This document shows, one piece after another, positions 58,115 through 64,000 of a DNA stretch of 64,000 nt (its first letter is position 1; each line of letters begins with the position of its first letter). Both the position numbers and the translations under genes were made by a program. This DNA is from Erigeron canadensis (lineage: Eukaryota > Streptophyta > Magnoliopsida > Asterales > Asteraceae), in NCBI RefSeq assembly GCF_010389155.1, contig NC_057761.1, forward strand, positions 42,084,213 to 42,148,212, written 5' to 3'. The notes under the pieces were generated by a model, which worked only from the letters and a program-made list of their open reading frames with translations, was not told the origin of the DNA and did not search any database.

Positions 58115-58395
58115 TATATATATGCCCGCACAATATATCAGGGATGATGGTAAAATGACGGCGGTATAGTGGTAGTGGTGACGAGTAGTGATGATGACGG
58201 TGGCGGCAACTGTGTAGCATCGGCGGTGGTGTCGAAAGTGGTGATATGGTTATTAATGTAAAAGTAATTGATGTAAAAGTGGTAGTGTAATTATTTTAAA
58301 AGTTACGGATATATATTGTAACATATTTCATTAAAGGTAATTTAGGTGAACCATAGATCTGATGGTAGAATATAATTTAAAGGTAAGAGTCATAT
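58115..58395 (-). repeat. Helitron-like repeat, copy A
   Basis: Begins ATGCCCGCACAATAT and has a GATGGTAAAATGACGGCGG and GGTGGCGGCAACTG patch, then TTGATGTAAAAG and ATTTAGGTGAACC. The copy at 58715 has the same order, and the family appears at 10440, 15069 and 23623. Termini are not clean. Confidence 0.45.
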
Positions 58396-58714
58396 TAGTC
58401 TATTCAACTAGTACAGGGGTTAAGGTTCCTCCCATTATCTTTTTTTTTCCCCCTTAAAATCTTTTGTTGAAAAGATAAGGGTTCCGAAGTATTAAAAGAT
58501 ACCCAGGTTATACGGGGTGATGACGAGAAGGTCCAGAAAGGTATTATAGTTTAGTATTCCTGTATTGGGTTTACGTAAAAGTAAACCAGACCTCTGTATT
58601 AATCAAAAGCTTCATATAAAGAACTCATCACTGATGACACGTTATGCATGTACATAACTAGTTAAATTAAAGCATAATATAGTCCAAAATCAGTTGGAAG
58701 CTTTCCTAATTATA
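58396..58714. other. Intergenic between two related repeats
   Basis: No gene. A run of T near 58439-58450 is the only notable feature. Confidence 0.35.
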
Positions 58715-58995
58715 GTATGCCCGTACAATGCGATAACGATAGTGTGATGGAGACGGAGGCGGTAATGACGGTAGCAGGTGATGATGACGTTGGCGGCGAC
58801 GATGACAAGTGACGGTGTTGGCAGCTTTGTTAGTGGGACAATGGTAGCGTGATTATTAATGTAAAATTGAAAAAGTAATTGATATAATAGGATGCAATAT
58901 TGTTTTTCTAAATATTGAGTAATGTATATTGTAATATTTTTTTTTATTATTGATCGTTTAATTAATCATAAATGTGATGATAAAATACAATCTAA
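58715..58995 (-). repeat. Helitron-like repeat, copy B
   Basis: Starts ATGCCCGTACAATGCGATA, followed by GGAGGCGGTAATGACGG and GTTGGCGGCGACGATGACAAG, then AATGTAAAATTG and ATTGATATAATAGG. It parallels copy A at 58115-58395 in the same orientation. Confidence 0.45.
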
Positions 58996-59760
58996 AAGTA
59001 TTGATTTTTGTTGAAAGGAGAGTAAAAAAGATGTTATTTTTTTTTAAACTAAAGATCGGGCTTAGCTTAACACCAAACACTGGTGGTTCTTTCTTGTTGA
59101 CTTAACACCCAAGCAGTCAAGCTTGGTAGTAAATTAGCAATGTGAAAATGTAAAGTTTAAAAAGATAAAATATTTAAGCGATATTTATTTTTTTATGTGA
59201 ATATTTTATATGTGAATTAAAAATGACATAATTTAAGGAAAATGTAATTGTTGTAATATGTGTTATTGTCATTTAAATATTTATGGTGAATATGTGAGTA
59301 AATAAAGATCAAAATTTAGGTTTTTTTTTAATAATGATAACAGTTAAGGTGGAGTAGGAGTAAGTTTTCTTTGAAGATCGAGGAATTAATCTTCCAATTA
59401 GTATTAAATATTTAGGTATACTAAAAATTTATACTCCGTATTTATTATGCAACAATTTTAGGATGATTTTTAATATATATTAAACAATTATTTTCTATGA
59501 ATGTAATAAGCTAGTGACTACTAACTACAATTCAATTATTATCATTTTCCTCAAAATTTTGAGCATGTATAAGATAAAAAGATTAAAAATAAATTTGACA
59601 CAATTAATTTGAAAATAAAATAGGAAAATTGCAACAAGGACTCCCGCGTTGGAGCACCGCCAAATCCAGAAACCGACATAGTATTCCCAATCCCACAATA
59701 CATACAATCCAACTATATTATAAATCTAATCTGATATTTCACGCGTACAGAAACCCCAAA
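58996..59760. other. Intergenic stretch
   Basis: AT-rich. No gene or element boundary recognised. Confidence 0.4.
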
Positions 59761-59768
59761 TTCGATCG

Positions 59769-59982
59769 TAAACCCTAAAAATGTATATTTTCAAACCATA
59801 TGTATAATAAATTACAACAATAATCAAACCATATGCATATTTTCAATATCCGTGTATGAGTAATATCTCGTTTTCAATTTCAATGTTATTTATACTCCAT
59901 CCAGTTAGGGTTTTGGACGGCGCTCGAAGGAATTGGGGTTTTGTAACTGGATCGTATTGGCCAACATTCTCTTTGCATATCA
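59769..59982 (+). other. Possible promoter and first exon of an unidentified transcript
   Basis: A telo-box-like AAACCCTAA is at 59769-59777, and a GC-richer block (GGACGGCGCTCGAAGG, 59916) ends at CAG followed by GTTTTT near 59982. The short frame from 59856 encodes no recognised domain. The transcript would run on the plus strand. Confidence 0.3.
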
Positions 59983-60679
59983 GGTTTTTCTCTTTTTCCC
60001 CCTCTCTTCTTAATCTTTATCTTTTATCTAGTAAAATCTTGTTGAATTTATCTGCTTTTCGCCTTATTAGTTGGTTACTCGATCTTTTACTAATAATAGT
60101 AATGGCAATATAAAAGAGAAACGATAATGATAATGTCTGTCTGAAAAAAGCTATCTGTTATGATTAATGATTCTAAAGATTTCAAAGCTATCTATTTATA
60201 TATATATATATTTTGTCTTCCACGGGTTTTAGCAAGATTTACGCAGTATACTTGGTTTATCTTTTGGTTTTGTCCTGCCTTTCGTTTATTATTTGGGGGT
60301 TACGAGCAATAGTATGTGATTTTTGGTTAGGTTTGACATGATAATTGTTTTGGTAAAATACTAAAATCATCCACTTAACATCATTGATGCCTTCTAAAAT
60401 GTTTGTTTGGATATATTTCAGTAGGAATTGTTGTTGTCATATACTCCATATTGTTGTGTTACTATATGTTTAGATATGTAATGACAAAAGTTGTTTTGGT
60501 AAGTATCTAAAAACGTGACATTCAAGAACCCATAATCCACAACTACAAAAAATGCTCATACTACCTGTTTTATCCTCTCTGAAACGAGCACTTTCAGGTT
60601 TTTTGCTGTAGCGCGTGATGCATTCTAGATAAGGGGTTTCTCTGTTTATTTTTTTGATATTCACCATTTGTGTTTGCTT

Positions 60680-61740
60680 TTATACTTTCAATCGCTTTTG
60701 CTGTTCCTAACTACTAGAACACTTGAATACTTCTTCCAGCTTCTCTTGTACTTTGAGGCTTGTACTTGAGAGTTGATTGTGGATATCTAGGTTGTTTTTG
60801 TGGCGGGGATTGCTCTAGCCTTTGAGTTTTTCTACTTTTGGTGCTTTTGAAATATTAAATTTAAAGGTTACATATATATTTAAAAAATTTCCGAATGTTT
60901 TTGTTTTCCCTAAGTACTACATCACTTAAACACTTGTTTCAACTTCTCATCTACTTTGAGGCTTGTACTTGAGGGTTGATCGTGTGTATATAGGTGGTTG
61001 TTGTAGTGAGGTTAGCATTTGCTTTTGAATTCCCCAGCTATTTTATGTTTTGATGCTTTCCCATTGGATTGAGTTACATATGTTCATGAAGTTTTCAATT
61101 CCTTTTGTATTTTCCATCTACTAACAGATTACTAGAACACTCGTTTCAACTTCTTTTGTACTTTGAGGCTTGTGCTTGAGGGTTGATCGTGTGTATCTAG
61201 GTTCTTGTATGTGGAATTGCTCTAGGTTTTGACTTCCCTTCTCATTGTGATTTTTTACATTTTTTTAATGATGAGGTTGCACATGTTTTTAAAAGGTTCA
61301 ACTGCTTTTGTATTTCCCACTATTAGAACTCTCGAACACTCGTTTCAGCTTCTCTTGTACTTTGAGGCTTGTACTTGACCGTTGATCGTGTGTTTGTAGG
61401 TTCTTCTAGGGGAGATTGCTTTAGCTTTTGACATTTTCTACTTTATCTGGTTTTTGGCATTTTCAATAATGGGGTTACATATGTTTCTGAGGTGTACAAT
61501 TGCTTTTGTATTCACATACTAGAGCGCTTAAACATTTGTTTCAACTTTTCTTGTACTTTGAGGCTTGTACTTGAGGGTTGATCTTTTGTATGTAGGCTGT
61601 TCTTGTAGTGGGAATTGCATTTGCGTTTGACTATCTCTATCATGTGTGATTTTGAAATTTTTATTGCTGGGATTGCAAAACTAAAGTTTTCTATTGCTTT
61701 CGATACCCCTGCTAGAACTATCCATGTACAGTAGTCAGTT
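60680..61740 (+). repeat. Tandem array of about 200-bp units, five copies
   Basis: The core ACTTTGAGGCTTGTACTTGA recurs at about 60750, 60953, 61160 (one base different), 61359 and 61554, spacing 195-207 bp. Each core is preceded by ACTAGAAC and GTTTCAACTTCT, followed by GTTGATCGTGTGT, TAGGTT and GGGATTGCT, and then TTTGACT and a pyrimidine tract. Units have drifted but order is kept, so they arose by tandem duplication. No frame runs through. Confidence 0.8.
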
Positions 61741-64000
61741 AATTCTCTTGCAACAGTTTGACTAGAGATGACAACTTGATATCATATAGAACTATTGTTG
61801 AAACAAGATTGATTCAAATATTTCATGAGGCAATATTTTTTTCTGTGTGGTATACACCTGATCATGTGATAAGCTTTAGTAGAAATAGACTGTTTGATAT
61901 CATATGGATTTAGCTTTAAATCTAGACCGAATTAAAAAAAATAATAAAGTACTTGTTTTGCTTATATGAACATGAAATTGATTTAAATAGACTAGAAATG
62001 GAGTATTTAGTATTATGTAAGACACCTTCAGAGTTAATTTTTTGTCTTGTTAGTATGGCATGCCAATTGAGGCCACACTGCACAACATGGATTTCAGGCA
62101 CTGGTAACTAGTAATTATTTCCAAATAATGATAATAAATACTCCAACTACTGATATATATGTTTTTGTTTATGATCTTTCTCAATACGAGGTTCTTGTAA
62201 GAGTATATGCACGGGAAACCATGGACAGGTTTGCTATTATTAGACGTTAAGCCTCTTTGTTAGCTGTTTCACATTGGGGATAGAGTTTGTCAGCAGTCTC
62301 TTCGTAATGATGGTATACCAAAAATTCTCTTTTATTCTCATTACAAAGAGACACCAGGTATATATTTTGTATTTCTGACACCAGGGTTATGTCCTCTTCT
62401 ATATTTCTTCATCTTTGGCTCTGCCATATAATCTTCTTACTTTGATCTCTTTTATGCTTTTGTATGTGACTCTGGATCATTCAGGTTGTAAGTGTTGTTG
62501 GCTCTCAGGTTTTTATTCTTTATTACTACCTTCTCTATTGTTTTTTTCTCCACATTCCATTAATATTTTTAGACTATCATACATAGTGGTTACGTCATTT
62601 CTTGTGTCTTTAGGTTCTGATGTTTTTTATGTGACCAATGGGTCATAGCTACAATAGCAACAATAGGATGACCATATTTGAAATCTGTAGTCATCAACCA
62701 AGGAATGTATGATGTCAGGTTCAATATTATGTATGTTTTATTTTTATAATTATTTTTCTGACTTTCAAAATTTAAATGCTGGTTTGCTTTTCTCTATTTT
62801 TTTTTTTAATATCTGCCACAGGAGGGGTAGGTAGATGTAAATTAAGGGACAAGTTGATTCACTCATTTTGATGGTTCTCTTTCCTCCAGTTCGTCAATAT
62901 TATTTACCTTGATCTCTTAAATGCTTTTGTAGGTTCAGATCTTTTAGTTTGTTTGCAGGTTAGTAACTCTTACGCTACCTTGTATTCTTTCATTTTCTTA
63001 TTTATGGTTATGGTTTATGTACTTTTGCTGTTGTATTGTGGTGATGTTTTCATTTTTCCTTCTTTTCTGCTAGGTTTCTGATTATGTGCATGATTACTAG
63101 GATGTCCTTGTTCCCTCATTGCAGGCTCCTCTGTACATCAGTATGGTTAGTATCTAAATCATGACCTCCGGTCAGTCCTCCTTTTACTTTGTAAATCTGA
63201 ACAGTAAGGATACACTTTCATTACTAGTCTATCTTATGCGTAGTTTTGCTACATGCGCATTAGCCAGATGATGCACAGTATTTGGTGGTTTATTTTTACA
63301 TCAAGATATAGCGGGTTTGGTTAGGTTACTTATTTTTGTCAGCTTTGTAGGTCTTAATTATGTATACAGGTTCTACCTTCAACAGTAATAGGGTTATTCA
63401 CTTTATGTTATATCACAGTTAGGTATTTTTAATGGTAGAGATGCGGAGTAGATTATTTATGACTTTAAGTTTGGTTAACATTGTAATGTGTAGCACCTTT
63501 CACCATTTGTATACTTTGGTGTGTCCTATACTTGTTCATACCTTTTAGAAATAACATTGGTCACTTCGATTTTATGGGGCTTATGTAGGTTTCCGTTGCT
63601 GTTTCTTGTAGCCACTTTTTTTACATTCTTATTATTTGGTGGCTAATGAGTGAGTAGCTATATTGATACACGTGTTAGAACATGAAGGATTCTCAGACAT
63701 GAAACAGTACTTATTGATTTGACATTTAATTACATGCTTATGTAGGAATGTAAAGGATGGATTCCTCTGAGCATGCTATTGGAGTTGAATTAAAGAACAT
63801 AGAAGTTCTATATCTGACAATATGAAACCCCTAGTTGCTGCTTTCTATGTAAGTTGTTGATGCCTTTTGCATTTACATATCTTATAATTAGATGTGGTCT
63901 GGGTCGATACTGGGTTCTTTGGTTTACCTCAAAATAAAATCAATTGAACTAGGTATATGGGAACTGAAGATTTCAAATGGGTTGAAAGTTGTCCGGAATA
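61741..64000 (+). other. Exon-like pieces of an unidentified plus-strand transcript
   Basis: Many short segments are bounded by AG and GT: for example TGCCAATTGAGGCCACACTGC near 62067, CCATGGACAG then GT (62230), TTCAGATCTTTTAG (62936), CAGGCTCCTCTGTACATCAG (63124) and an AG-preceded segment from 63747 with a 22-codon frame (ATG at 63759). T-rich tracts of the acceptor type are abundant. No protein family is recognised; it may be a long non-coding RNA or leader exons of a gene beyond the window. Confidence 0.25.

Noticed and set aside
60680..61740. CRISPR array
   Set aside because: Units are about 200 bp, diverged, and the genome is a plant; there are no short repeats with unique spacers.

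Overview
The window looks like nuclear DNA of a flowering plant. Genes are split by GT..AG introns, the background is very AT-rich, and plant-specific families are present: a TIR-NBS-LRR receptor, a HIPP-type protein with a CaaX end, plastid MinE, and a 2-oxoglutarate dioxygenase. A eudicot is clear from TIR-NBS-LRR genes and intron style. An asterid, perhaps Asteraceae, is my guess from the look of the repeats and is not proven.

Layout. 1-6.2 kb: a broken F-box gene, an unassigned coding-like remnant, and an intronless cis-prenyltransferase on the minus strand. 6.2-16.5 kb: a four-exon 2-oxoglutarate/Fe(II) dioxygenase (minus) between large foldback and terminal-inverted-repeat elements. 16.6-21.8 kb: two full-size and one truncated member of one membrane-protein family (one frameshifted), around a HIPP gene. 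21.8-28 kb: a transposon graveyard with Helitrons, a tRNA-derived SINE and a hAT element with perfect 8-bp target duplications. 28.2-30.6 kb: chloroplast division factor MinE (plus). 31.7-33.1 kb: two abutting Tourist-like elements, one holding a Helitron. 33.7-37.3 kb: nine-exon BUB3.3-like WD40 gene (plus). 39.7-41.8 kb: five-exon eIF5A (plus). 43.4-46.9 kb: twelve-exon isopentenyl phosphate kinase (minus). 46.9-50.4 kb: a truncated Ty1/copia element inserted 10 bp upstream of the kinase start codon. 51.1-57.8 kb: a complete five-exon TIR-NBS-LRR gene and a separate upstream TIR exon (both minus). 57.8-64 kb: repeats, a tandem array of about 200-bp units, and exon-like pieces without a recognised protein.

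The spliced models for the dioxygenase, HIPP, BUB3.3, eIF5A, kinase and TIR-NBS-LRR genes were built by hand. Every junction keeps frame, and predicted lengths (331, 156, 326, 159, 332 and 1024 residues) fit their families. The genes do not form a pathway or operon; this is ordinary plant gene order broken up by transposons. The cis-prenyltransferase and isopentenyl phosphate kinase both belong to isoprenoid metabolism but lie 38 kb apart, and I infer no link.

The points most worth attention are: (1) an inverted repeat in TNL intron 1 that is built from TIR-coding sequence and could form a small-RNA hairpin matching both TIR exons; (2) the retrotransposon sitting in the 5' leader of the kinase gene; and (3) the extra TIR exon with the same splice phase as exon 1 of the TNL.
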